Origin: JALORV01 sp963707445
Lineage (GTDB): Bacteria > Pseudomonadota > Gammaproteobacteria > Burkholderiales > Burkholderiaceae_F
Reading direction: 5' to 3'
Assembly: GCA_963707445.1 (NCBI GenBank)
Contig: CAVPPW010000038.1
Span: 1-64,000, forward strand
DNA: 64,000 nucleotides
Every line of letters starts with the position of its first letter. Position 1 is the stretch's first letter. The notes under the pieces were generated by a model, which saw only the letters and a list, made by a program, of their open reading frames with translations, was not told the DNA's origin and searched no databases. Below, one piece after another: positions 34,710-43,081 of the stretch. The position numbers and the translations under genes are program-made.

Positions 34710-34737
34710 GAAAACCGGGCCGCGTTCCCCGGTTTTC
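34710..34737. terminator. Rho-independent-like terminator between prmC and grxD
   Basis: GAAAACCGGG (34710-34719) and CCCGGTTTTC (34728-34737) form a perfect 10-base stem with an 8-base loop. The T-tract falls in the 3' arm on either strand, so it could stop transcription both ways. It sits in the 291-base gap 34595-34885, separating prmC from grxD-ubiX. Confidence 0.6.
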
Positions 34738-34885
34738 GGGTCCTATGCCGGCGCGCGCCTGCGCTCCAATGATGCCGCGCCGTAACCCGGAATTCCCGAC
34801 GCCCCATGGCATCGCACAGTCCAAATTCGGCGCACCAATTCTCGCGTGTGCGCCAGCTCGTTCACTACGCCATTCTGCGCCCGAC

Positions 34886-35686
34886 TTACCAACGGGCCTG
34901 CGTGACGCGGAGGTGACCGACCGCATCGCGCACCGCTTCGACGCTACCGAAGCCGGCCGCTGATGCCAGGCGGCCGACCGCCGGCGCCTGGTCCCAGCCG
35001 TGTTCGACGATGAGCCAGCCCGGTCGGCGCAACCGGACCGGAGCCCCCTGGATGATTTCCGCCAGGCAGCGGAGCCCGTCAGCCTCATCGGTGAGCGCAA
35101 GCGGCGGCTCATGCGTCAGTGCGCCGAGGTGCGGGTCGCCAGCTGCAACGTACGGCGGATTGCTGACGATCAGGTCGAAGCGCTCATCGCCGACCGCGCC
35201 GTACCAATCGCCACCCAGCCAAGCGATGTCTGCGCCGAGCGCCGCGGCGTTGCCGCGCGCGACCTGGAGCGCCGCCGCCGAGATATCAGTGGCCGTCAGC
35301 TGCAATTCGGGGTGCTCGAGCTTCAGCGTGATCGCGATACAGCCCGACCCGGTTCCGAGCTCGAGGACGCGCGTCGCGCCGGTCGACCGGATGCAGTCGA
35401 GCGCCACGTCGATCAGCGTTTCCGTGTCCGGCCGGGGCACGAGGACGTCCGGCGTAATCGAGAAACGGCGACCGTAGAACTCCTGGATTCCGGTGAGGTA
35501 GGCCAGTGGCTCGCCGCTCAAGCGGCGCGCGACCAGAGCGAAAAACACTTCAGCGTCCGCGTGAGACAGGTCCAGCTCGGAGTGCGAAATCAAGCGCTCG
35601 CGCGTGACGCCCAGCGCGTGCGCGAGCAGCGCGCGCGCCTCCGTGCGGGGCAGCCCGCTCGCGGTCTGAAGCTGCTCCGCGGTCAC
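34886..35686 (-). CDS. prmC: Peptide chain release factor N5-glutamine methyltransferase
   Basis: 266 residues. Methylates the Gln of the GGQ motif of release factors using SAM. N-terminal helical domain with YLTGIQEFYGRRFSITPDVL, SAM motif VLELGTGSGCIAI, catalytic NPPY in LIVSNPPYVAAGDPHL. Immediately downstream of its substrate gene prfA (9 bases). Confidence 0.95.
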   Translation of the reverse strand: MTAEQLQTASGLPRTEARALLAHALGVTRERLISHSELDLSHADAEVFFALVARRLSGEPLAYLTGIQEFYGRRFSITPDVLVPRPDTETLIDVALDCIRSTGATRVLELGTGSGCIAITLKLEHPELQLTATDISAAALQVARGNAAALGADIAWLGGDWYGAVGDERFDLIVSNPPYVAAGDPHLGALTHEPPLALTDEADGLRCLAEIIQGAPVRLRRPGWLIVEHGWDQAPAVGRLASAAGFGSVEAVRDAVGHLRVTQARW

Positions 35687-35695
35687 GAGCGCGGC

Positions 35696-36778
35696 TCAGG
35701 CCGTTTCGCCGAGCGCGGCAAGCTGCTCGGCCTGGTGCTCGGCGGCGAGCCGCTCGGTGAGCTCAGTCAGGTCGCCATCCATGATCTGGTCGATCTTGTA
35801 CAGCGTCAGGTTGATGCGGTGGTCGGTCACGCGGCCCTGCGGGAAGTTGTAGGTACGGATGCGTTCGCTGCGGTCGCCGGAACCGATCAGGGTCTTGCGA
35901 GTCGACGCTTCCTTGGCCTGCTGCTCGCGCGTGCGCCGGTCCATGATGCGAGCAGCGAGGATCTTCATCGCGCGCTCGCGGTTCTTGTGCTGCGAACGAT
36001 CGTCCTGGCACTCGACCACGATGCCGGTTTGCAAGTGTGTGATGCGCACCGCGCTCTCCGTCTTGTTGACGTGCTGACCGCCGGCGCCGGAAGCGCGAAA
36101 GACGTCGATGCGAATCTCGGTCGGATCGATCTTCACCTCGTTGATCTCGTCGGCTTCAGGCAGCACGGCGATGGTGCACGCCGACGTATGGATGCGGCCC
36201 TGCGCCTCGGTCTCCGGCACACGCTGCACGCGATGGCCGCCCGACTCGAACTTCAGCTTTGAATAGGCGCCCTGGCCGACAATGCGCACGATTGCCTCCT
36301 TGTAGCCACCGAGATCTGACGGGCTTTCGGAGATCATCTCGGTGGTCCAGCGCTGCCGCTCGGCGTAGCGCATGTACATGCGCAGCAGTTCACCGGCAAA
36401 GAGCGCCGACTCGTCGCCACCGGTGCCTGCGCGCACCTCGAGAAAGATGTTGCGCTCGTCGTTCGGGTCCTTGGGCAGCAGCAGCCGCTGCAGATCAACT
36501 TCGATCTCGGCCATACGCGCACGCGCCGCATGCATCTCCTCCTCGGCCAGCGCCTTCATGTCTGCGTCGGACAGCATTTCCTCGGCGCCGAGCAGGTCGG
36601 CCTGTGCCCGGTGATACTCGTGAAACCGCGTGACCACGGGCTCGATCTCGGCGCGCTCCTGGCCGAGCGACCGCAGCCGGTTCATGTCGCGGGCCGCGTC
36701 TTCGCGTGCGAGCTGCGCATCGATGTCCTCCAGCCGTCGCGCGAGGTGCTGGAGCTTGTGCTGCATGGAAGGTTTCAT
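35696..36778 (-). CDS. prfA: Peptide chain release factor 1
   Basis: 360 residues. Reads UAA/UAG stops. The recognition PxT motif is PET in RVPETEAQGRIHTSACT; the catalytic GGQ is in RASGAGGQHVNKTESAVR. Start MKPSMQHKLQ at 36778 is chosen; further upstream text is low-confidence shadow. Intact, between hemA and prmC. Confidence 0.96.
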   Translation of the reverse strand: MKPSMQHKLQHLARRLEDIDAQLAREDAARDMNRLRSLGQERAEIEPVVTRFHEYHRAQADLLGAEEMLSDADMKALAEEEMHAARARMAEIEVDLQRLLLPKDPNDERNIFLEVRAGTGGDESALFAGELLRMYMRYAERQRWTTEMISESPSDLGGYKEAIVRIVGQGAYSKLKFESGGHRVQRVPETEAQGRIHTSACTIAVLPEADEINEVKIDPTEIRIDVFRASGAGGQHVNKTESAVRITHLQTGIVVECQDDRSQHKNRERAMKILAARIMDRRTREQQAKEASTRKTLIGSGDRSERIRTYNFPQGRVTDHRINLTLYKIDQIMDGDLTELTERLAAEHQAEQLAALGETA

Positions 36779-36905
36779 GGCGGAAGAGCTCAGTCGTGTC
36801 TGCGGGTGGCCGATGCGGGCCGCATGCGTCCGGCGCCTTGGCGCGCCGGGAGTCGTTCGCCCGCCGCGCCGCCGTCGCAGGGACCGCGGCGCCAGCGGGC
36901 GACAG

Positions 36906-38189
36906 CTAATCGTCGGAGTTCGAGTAGAAGCGTGCGAGCAGCGCCTGCAAGCGCCGGTGCTCGGCGTTGTCACCGGCCTCGCGCAGTGTGCTCATCGGGT
37001 CGTGCAGGAACTTGTTCGTCAGCGCCTGCGACAGCTGCTCGACGACGACCTCCGGCGCCTCGCCGCGCGCCAGTTGCTTGAGGGCACGTTCGAGCTCGCG
37101 CCGGCGCAATGCGTCGGCACGAGTCCGCAGATCCTGGATCACCGGGACGACGCGGCGCGCCTTGATCCATTCCTCGAAATCGCGCACGCGCGACTCGATG
37201 ATCGCCTCGGCCTGCGCAACGGCGGCCTGGCGGCTCTCGCTGCCGCTCTGGACGATGCGACCGAGGTCATCCACGGTATGCACGTAGACGTCGTCCAGCC
37301 GCGCGACCTCGGGTTCGACGTCGCGCGGCACCGCGAGGTCGACGATGAACATCGGCTTGCGCCTGCGCGACTTGATCGCCCGCTCGATCATCCCCAGGCC
37401 GATGATCGGCAGCGAGCTCGCGGTACACGAGACCACGATGTCGTAGCGAGCGATCGCGTCAGGCAGCTCTGACAGCTTGATCGAGCTGGCGTGGAAGCGG
37501 TGCGCCAGCAATTGCGCACGCTCGAGCGTGCGATTGGCAACCGTGATCGACTTCGGGTGCTGCGCAGCGAAGTGCGTGGCAGCGAGCTCGATCATCTCGC
37601 CGGCGCCGACGAACAGGACGCGCTCGCCGGCCAGGCTGCCGAAGATGCGCTGTGCCACCCGCACCGCGGCCGCAGCCATCGACACCGACTGCGCGCCGAT
37701 CTCGGTCGTGCTGCGCACTTCCTTGGCCACCGCAAAAGTGCGCTGGAACAGGTGATTCAGCATCAGCCCTAGTCCGCCGGCGCTGCGCGCGAGCTTTTCG
37801 GCTTGCTTCATCTGCCCCAGGATCTGGGGCTCGCCCAGCACCATCGAATCAAGGCCGCTGGCCACGCGGAAGGCGTGCCGGACAGCGCTCGCCTGCGGCA
37901 GCACGTAGGTGTGGCGCTGCAGTTCGTCCAGGCTCAGCTGCTTTTCCGCCGCGACGAATTCCTGCAGCGCGATTTGAGCGCGCTCCGGTTCGTCCGCGGC
38001 GCAGTACAGCTCGGTGCGGTTGCACGTCGATACGATGGCCGCCTCCGAGATCTGACCACCCGCGGGCTGTGCGAGCTTTGCCCGCAGCCGGCCGATCGTC
38101 GTGCAGATCTCCTCGGGCACGAAGGCAATACGCTCCCGCACCGCCAGCGGAGCGGTCGTGTGATTCAGGCCAAGAGTCAGGAGCTGCAT
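36906..38189 (-). CDS. hemA: Glutamyl-tRNA reductase
   Basis: 427 residues. First step of C5-pathway haem synthesis. MQLLTLGLNHTTAPLAVRER, the catalytic Cys in AAIVSTCNRTELY, SGLDSMVLGEPQILGQ, the NADPH-binding VLFVGAGEMIELAA and the dimerisation end LRRRELERALKQLARGE are present. Start at 38189 matches the family. First gene of the block; its promoter should lie in 38190-38367. Confidence 0.96.
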   Translation of the reverse strand: MQLLTLGLNHTTAPLAVRERIAFVPEEICTTIGRLRAKLAQPAGGQISEAAIVSTCNRTELYCAADEPERAQIALQEFVAAEKQLSLDELQRHTYVLPQASAVRHAFRVASGLDSMVLGEPQILGQMKQAEKLARSAGGLGLMLNHLFQRTFAVAKEVRSTTEIGAQSVSMAAAAVRVAQRIFGSLAGERVLFVGAGEMIELAATHFAAQHPKSITVANRTLERAQLLAHRFHASSIKLSELPDAIARYDIVVSCTASSLPIIGLGMIERAIKSRRRKPMFIVDLAVPRDVEPEVARLDDVYVHTVDDLGRIVQSGSESRQAAVAQAEAIIESRVRDFEEWIKARRVVPVIQDLRTRADALRRRELERALKQLARGEAPEVVVEQLSQALTNKFLHDPMSTLREAGDNAEHRRLQALLARFYSNSDD

Positions 38190-38367
38190 GGCTTGCCGGA
38201 ACGTGAGGCGCCTGCCGACAATACGAAACCGCCAAATTATAGGCGCCGGCGTTTTCGCAAACCGTTGATCTGGATCGTCCGGAAGGGTCAGTCCCGGGGT
38301 AGCGCGGCGTTGCCCTCCGGGGCGTTGCGCCGCACCAGTCCCGTGCATTCAGCGGCCGGGTCGCGGC

Positions 38368-38574
38368 CTAACGCTTCCCGAGCCAGTGCTGGGCATGCTG
38401 CATTTCGAGCAGCTCCGCCGGGCAGCGCATCTCGAGCGACTCGGCCTGGTGCAGGCACACCTGCAGCATCTGAGCGGTCGCGAGCACATCGGCCAGCGCG
38501 TCGTGGTGCGGTGGAAACAGCCGGCTCAGCAGGCGCATGCGGTCTGGTCCAGGCGCAGTTCTCGCACGCCGCAC
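38368..38574 (-). pseudogene. C-terminal remnant of a DnaQ-like 3'-5' exonuclease
   Basis: About 55 recognisable residues: PPHHDALADVLATAQMLQVCL, then HQAESLEMRCPAELLEMQHA and HWLGKR. HDALADVLATAQ is the last DEDDh-exonuclease motif (His and Asp of ExoIII). The preceding Exo motifs (DxE and others, about 150 residues) are absent: the DUF294 gene stops at 38576, with a TGATG overlap of the kind that would have started this gene. A large internal deletion of a stand-alone exonuclease gene is inferred. An intact DEDDh domain is encoded 2 kb away in the kinase-like fusion. Confidence 0.55.
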
Positions 38575-38575
38575 A

Positions 38576-40475
38576 TCAGAGTGCGAACGAGTAGGTTTCC
38601 TTCAGCCGCTGCTGCAGCTTGCGCGCTTGTCGGAAAGTCTCCTTCAGCATCCGCTGGTCGACCTCGTTGAGTGAATACGGGTCGACACGGTTCGGACTGG
38701 CCGGGTGCGGATGCTCCTGCGCACGCAGCCGCAGAACCTGCAGGTAGTGAAACGCGTCGACCGTAGCCTCGACGTGCCGCGGATCGGCCTTGACCTTCTC
38801 GCCCGCGTGCCGCAGGCGGTCGGCGGTGCCGGTGAAACTGGAGCCCGTAGCGAGTGCGAACACGCGCGCCGCATCCACGAAGATGCGTGCGCCGCGCTTC
38901 TTGAGGTCCAGAGTGCCCTCGCGTCCTGGTTTGTCCGAGACCTGAAAGGCCCGAATCAAGCCAAGCGGCGGTTCGGTCTGCAGCGCGTTCTGCACCATCA
39001 GGCGCAGGAACAGCTTGTTGTCCTGCGTACGTGCCAGCAGCCAGTCGCGCAGACGCTCGGCGAGTGCCGCTTCGCCATACAGCGGTCGGAAATCAAAGAA
39101 GATGTTTGCGTTCAGCAGTCGCTCGGGCGTCGGTTCGCTGATCCAGGACGTGAACTGGTCGCGCCACTCTGTCTCCGTCAGGCACCACTGCGGGTTGCTG
39201 GCCATGATGTTGCCCTTGCACAGCGGAAACCCGAGCTCATCCAATGCCGCGTTGACATCGCGCGCGAACGCCAACGAGTTCGTGGCGTGCCCGGAGCGCG
39301 TCGGAGGCCTCCGCCGGTGCCGCGAAGATCAGCGCGTTGTCCTGATCGGTGGCCAGCGTCTGCTCGCCGCGCCCCTCGCTGCCGAGGGCGAGCCAGCACC
39401 ACTTCAGGCCTTCGAGGTCATGATCCTGCAGCACGCGGTTGAGCACCTCGCGCGTCAGCGCATCGTTCAGCGCTGCAATCGTGCGGGTCAGCGCCTCGGC
39501 GGAAACGCCCTGGGCCAGCAGATTGCGGGCCAGGTTGCGGATGTCTCCGGCAACGTGCGCGAGCCCCTTGATCGAACGCACCGAGCGGATTGCGTGATGG
39601 ATCTGCCGCAGACTGACGCGCTGCAGAGCAAACAGATCGTGCTCGAAGATCGTTCCGAGAACCTTGCCGTGCGCGGTCACGATCATCTGATGAAAGCCGC
39701 CCGCGGCCATGCTCTGGATTGCTTCAGCGGCTGAAGCTTCAGCCGGCAGTGTGATCGGATCCGGCGTCATGACCTGTGACACCGGCGTCTCGAGCGGCAG
39801 CGCCTGCAGCACGACGCGATCGCGCAGGTCGTTGAGCGTGAACACGCCCACCGGCGACGACTTCTCGTCGACGACGATGATCGAGCGCACGGCGTGCTCC
39901 TTCATCTGCGTCAGCGCATCGCGCAGCGAGGTGGTCGCGAGACAGGTGACAGGTTCGGACGGGATCAGATCCGCCAGCGGGCGCGTCAGCGAATGCTGAT
40001 CAGCGGCGACCTGACTGTAGTGGCGCTGCAATTCCGCGAGTGACTGCTGCGCGAGCACCGTGACCGCCTCGGTGCAGTAGGCCGCGAACTCGGGAGAAAG
40101 CGCCCGCAGCTTCTGGAAATCGTCGACCGGCAGGAGGTAGGCAAACGACGTCTCGGTCGCTCGATAGCTGCGCGTCGGCTGTCCCCCGGCAGACAGAGCG
40201 CCGACCGGAAAGCAGTCGCCGGCTGCAGCACGCGGTCCGGCATCGTGTCGAGGCCCGCGGTGACACTGGCCACGTTGCCCGCTCTGGATGATGTGCAGCG
40301 GCGGGAATTCGGCGCTGCGGTCGACGATGACGCTGTCCTTCGGAAAGTCGGCGAGCTTGAGCCGTGGAATCAGGAACGCCAGAGCGTCCTCGCGCATCTG
40401 CGAGTACGGCGCGTGCTTGGAAAGGAAGTCGCGCACGGCCTCGAAGACGAGCGGCGGTGTTTTCGGTTGGTTCAT
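38576..40475 (-). CDS. cNMP-binding / CBS-pair / DUF294 nucleotidyltransferase-like signalling protein, about three frame breaks
   Basis: About 633 residues joined. Order: cyclic-nucleotide-binding fold (about 20-130: DFPKDSVIVDRSAEFPPLHI to AYLLPVDDF), a CBS pair (about 170-290: EPVTCLATTSLRDALTQMKE, PVGVFTLNDLRD, MTPDPITLPAEA), a DUF294 nucleotidyltransferase-like domain (WLALGSEGRGEQTLATDQDN, with the GS..GR and DQD residues) and the DUF294 C-terminal substrate-binding domain. Breaks near 40265 and 40215 compensate inside the cNMP domain; another near 39300 follows PAEASDALRA. Resembles GlnD/KdpC-type regulators by domain, but its target is unknown. Confidence 0.85.
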
Positions 40476-40526
40476 GCCTCAAAGATACAAAAACACGAGT
40501 GCAATCGGTCAATGCCCGTCAACTGA

Positions 40527-42710
40527 TCAGTACTTGATGCGTGCGTAATACGTTTGCTGCGTCGCCTCCCGTGCCTGGCCTAGCGTGTGGATGCCCATTT
40601 CGGCGAGCAGCGGAAGCAGTTTGAGGAAGATCTCGGCGGTCACCATCGCGTCGCCGAGTGCCGTATGGCGACCACTGACCTTGACGCCAAAGCGCTCGGC
40701 GATGGCTTCCAGCCGGTGCGACTCCTGGTTGGGGTGCATCAGCGCCGACAGCAACAGCGTATCGAGCACTGGCTGCTCGAAGCGCACCCCAGTGGTGTTT
40801 TCCTTCAGTTGCAGGAAGCGCATGTCGAACGCTGCGTTGTGTGCGACCAGCACGGTGTCCTGCGCGAACGCGTGAAACGCGGGCAACACCTTTTCGATAG
40901 TCGGCTGCCCGGCCACCATCTCCGGCGTGATGCCGTGAATCGGGATCGACGCCTCGGCGATTGGACGGCGCGGGTCGACCAGCTGCTCGAAGCATTCGCC
41001 TTTCAGCAGTTTGCCGTTGACCAGCCGCGTGGCCCCGATCTGGATGATCTCATCTCCGGCCGAGGGATCCAGTCCGGTCGTTTCGGTGTCGAAGACGGTG
41101 TAGCTCAATTCGGTCAGCCGGCGCTCATCGAGTTCGCGCGTCAGTTCGTTGACGCGAAACAGGTCGAAGTCGTAGTACTCGGGTCGGCCCTCATGGTGCA
41201 GTGATGCCGACGAGTCGAGTTCCTCCTGCGCGCTGGCGAGCGGCAGCAGGAAGCGGAAGAACGCCTGCTGACGCGCCCGATCGCGTTCGAACCAGAACTC
41301 GCCGCCATGGCGCTGAACGATATCGCGCACGCTGAGCGAGCCGATTTCCGAGCCGACGCGGATCGGGTCGGTCTCCCAGCTTGCCAGGGCCTCGGTGCTG
41401 ACTGCCTGGCCGCTCCAGACAAGGTCCAGATGCGCGCGTTTGTCCGCCGGCGTCAGCCGCAGCCACACGATCTTGATGTCGTATTCCTCCGCCAGCCGCC
41501 CGGCAAGGTAGGCGAGCGCCTGCAGCAGCGAGAAGCTGTCGACCTTCAGCCACAAAACGTCGTCGACTTCGGCGGAATCCGTGCGCAGACCTCGGGCCGC
41601 TTCGATGCGCCTCCGCGCGGCGGCGACCAGGTCGGTGCCGCGCATGTCCTCCAGCGGCCAGCGCGTCTTCATCTGCTGTGCCGCCTGCGCGGCGAGCGTG
41701 CGGATGCGCCCGCTCATTGCGTGCACCTCCTCGTGGATCACACGGTGGAAGCGCTCGCGCATCGACACGTCGAGTTCGGGGTCCTCGAGCACTTCGACCG
41801 CTGCCTGCATGTTGCCGAGCGAGGCGCGGCTGTCCTCGGTCAGTCCGTGCAGCAACCGGTCGCGCGCCGACTCCTGTTCAAAATCGCTGGTGATGTTGTC
41901 GAGCATCAGCACAAAGCCGTTCAGCTCCGCCTCCCGACCCGGCTCGGCGCTCGTGCTGCGCACCGGCGCCATCTGAACGCGCAGCAGATGCCCCGCACGC
42001 GTGGTCGTGACGAACTGCGCCGACGGGTTGGCCACCCCACGCTGCAGGCGGTGCTGGATGTTCTCAAGCGCGTGCGCGACCAGCCTGCGGTCGAACACGG
42101 CGTAGATTGAGCGTCCCAGGCCGATCAGCTCGGCGCCGTCAGCCAGCGTGGGGGTCTGAGACAGCGTTCGAAACTGCACGCGCGCGCGGTTGTTGTACAG
42201 CAGTACGCGTCCGTCCAGATTGCACACGACGACGCTTTGGGTCAGCTCCGACATCAGCGCTGCGAGCCGGCTTCGTTCCTGCTCGACGTTGCGGCTGGCT
42301 TCTTCAACCTGCGCGGCGATATCACCGCGCAGCTGTGCACGCTGGCGCACGAGCTCGCCGATCACCTGCGCCAGGCCGCGCACGTCGGCGCTGCCGCTGC
42401 TCGGCTCGAGTTCGCGCTGCACTTCGCCGGCGGCGAGCACGCGTGCCTGCTCGAGCAGACGCGCCGGCGCACCGACCCACCGCCGGTACAGCGGCGGCAC
42501 GGCTGCGGCGACGAGCCCGAGAATCACCAGTAGCGCCACCACTGCCGCGGGCAGACTCGGGCCCAGCAGCTCGAACAGCGCGTCGCGCTGGCCCGGAGCG
42601 AGCGGCGTCCATGCCAGCGCGGCGATCAATCCGACCCACATCAGCAGCAGCAGTGCGGCCGCGGCCACGGCACCGATCACCGTGGTGAGCAGCCTCCTGT
42701 CGAGTTTCAC
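40527..42710 (-). CDS. Membrane PAS pseudokinase fused to a DnaQ-like 3'-5' exonuclease
   Basis: 727 residues, GTG start overlapping the response-regulator stop (GTGA). Two N-terminal membrane helices (TVIGAVAAAALLLLMWVGLI and PAAVVALLVILGLVAAAVPP), a HAMP-like linker and coiled coil (75-150), a PAS domain (SVVVCNLDGRVLLYNNRARV), a dimerisation-like helix and degenerate HATPase-like region (300-480), then a DEDDh exonuclease (about 530-720): VFDTETTGLD (DxE), HNAAFDMRFL (Exo II) and GRHTALGDAMVTAEIF (Exo III). The expected phospho-His box reads GLTEDSRASLGNMQ, with no His. The architecture looks like a sensor that controls, or localises, a nuclease at the membrane; substrate unknown. Confidence 0.85.
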   Translation of the reverse strand: MKLDRRLLTTVIGAVAAAALLLLMWVGLIAALAWTPLAPGQRDALFELLGPSLPAAVVALLVILGLVAAAVPPLYRRWVGAPARLLEQARVLAAGEVQRELEPSSGSADVRGLAQVIGELVRQRAQLRGDIAAQVEEASRNVEQERSRLAALMSELTQSVVVCNLDGRVLLYNNRARVQFRTLSQTPTLADGAELIGLGRSIYAVFDRRLVAHALENIQHRLQRGVANPSAQFVTTTRAGHLLRVQMAPVRSTSAEPGREAELNGFVLMLDNITSDFEQESARDRLLHGLTEDSRASLGNMQAAVEVLEDPELDVSMRERFHRVIHEEVHAMSGRIRTLAAQAAQQMKTRWPLEDMRGTDLVAAARRRIEAARGLRTDSAEVDDVLWLKVDSFSLLQALAYLAGRLAEEYDIKIVWLRLTPADKRAHLDLVWSGQAVSTEALASWETDPIRVGSEIGSLSVRDIVQRHGGEFWFERDRARQQAFFRFLLPLASAQEELDSSASLHHEGRPEYYDFDLFRVNELTRELDERRLTELSYTVFDTETTGLDPSAGDEIIQIGATRLVNGKLLKGECFEQLVDPRRPIAEASIPIHGITPEMVAGQPTIEKVLPAFHAFAQDTVLVAHNAAFDMRFLQLKENTTGVRFEQPVLDTLLLSALMHPNQESHRLEAIAERFGVKVSGRHTALGDAMVTAEIFLKLLPLLAEMGIHTLGQAREATQQTYYARIKY

Positions 42711-43081
42711 TTCTTCGCCGCCAGCAGGTCACGCACCTTCTGTACCAGTTCCTTGGTCGAAAATGGCTTGGTGATGTAGTCGTCGGCGCCGAGCGCAAGC
42801 CCTTTGGCCACGTCGGTGTCGCGACCCTTTGCCGTGAGCATCAGGATGAGCGTGTCCTTCAGTTCGTCGTCGGCACGGACTTCCTGACACACCTCGAAGC
42901 CGGTCTTCGCCGGCATCATCACGTCGAGCAATACCAGCGTCGGGCGCTCGCGCCGCAGCGTGTCGAGCGCCTCGGCGCCGTTGCGCGCGACGCTCACGGT
43001 GTAGCCCTCGCGCTTCATCAGGTACTCGAGCGAGATCAGGATGTTCGGCTCGTCGTCGGCGATCAGGATCTTGCAGCTCAT
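42707..43081 (-). CDS. Single-domain response regulator (CheY-like)
   Basis: 124 residues, receiver domain only. KILIADDEPNILISLEYLMK supplies the acidic pair, LVLLDVMMPAKTGFEV the phospho-Asp, MLTAKGRD the Thr and YITKPFSTKELVQKV the Lys. No output domain, so it acts by protein contact. Overlaps both neighbours by four bases: the kinase (43078) and the pseudokinase-exonuclease (42710), implying one regulatory unit. Confidence 0.93.
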   Translation of the reverse strand: MSCKILIADDEPNILISLEYLMKREGYTVSVARNGAEALDTLRRERPTLVLLDVMMPAKTGFEVCQEVRADDELKDTLILMLTAKGRDTDVAKGLALGADDYITKPFSTKELVQKVRDLLAAKK

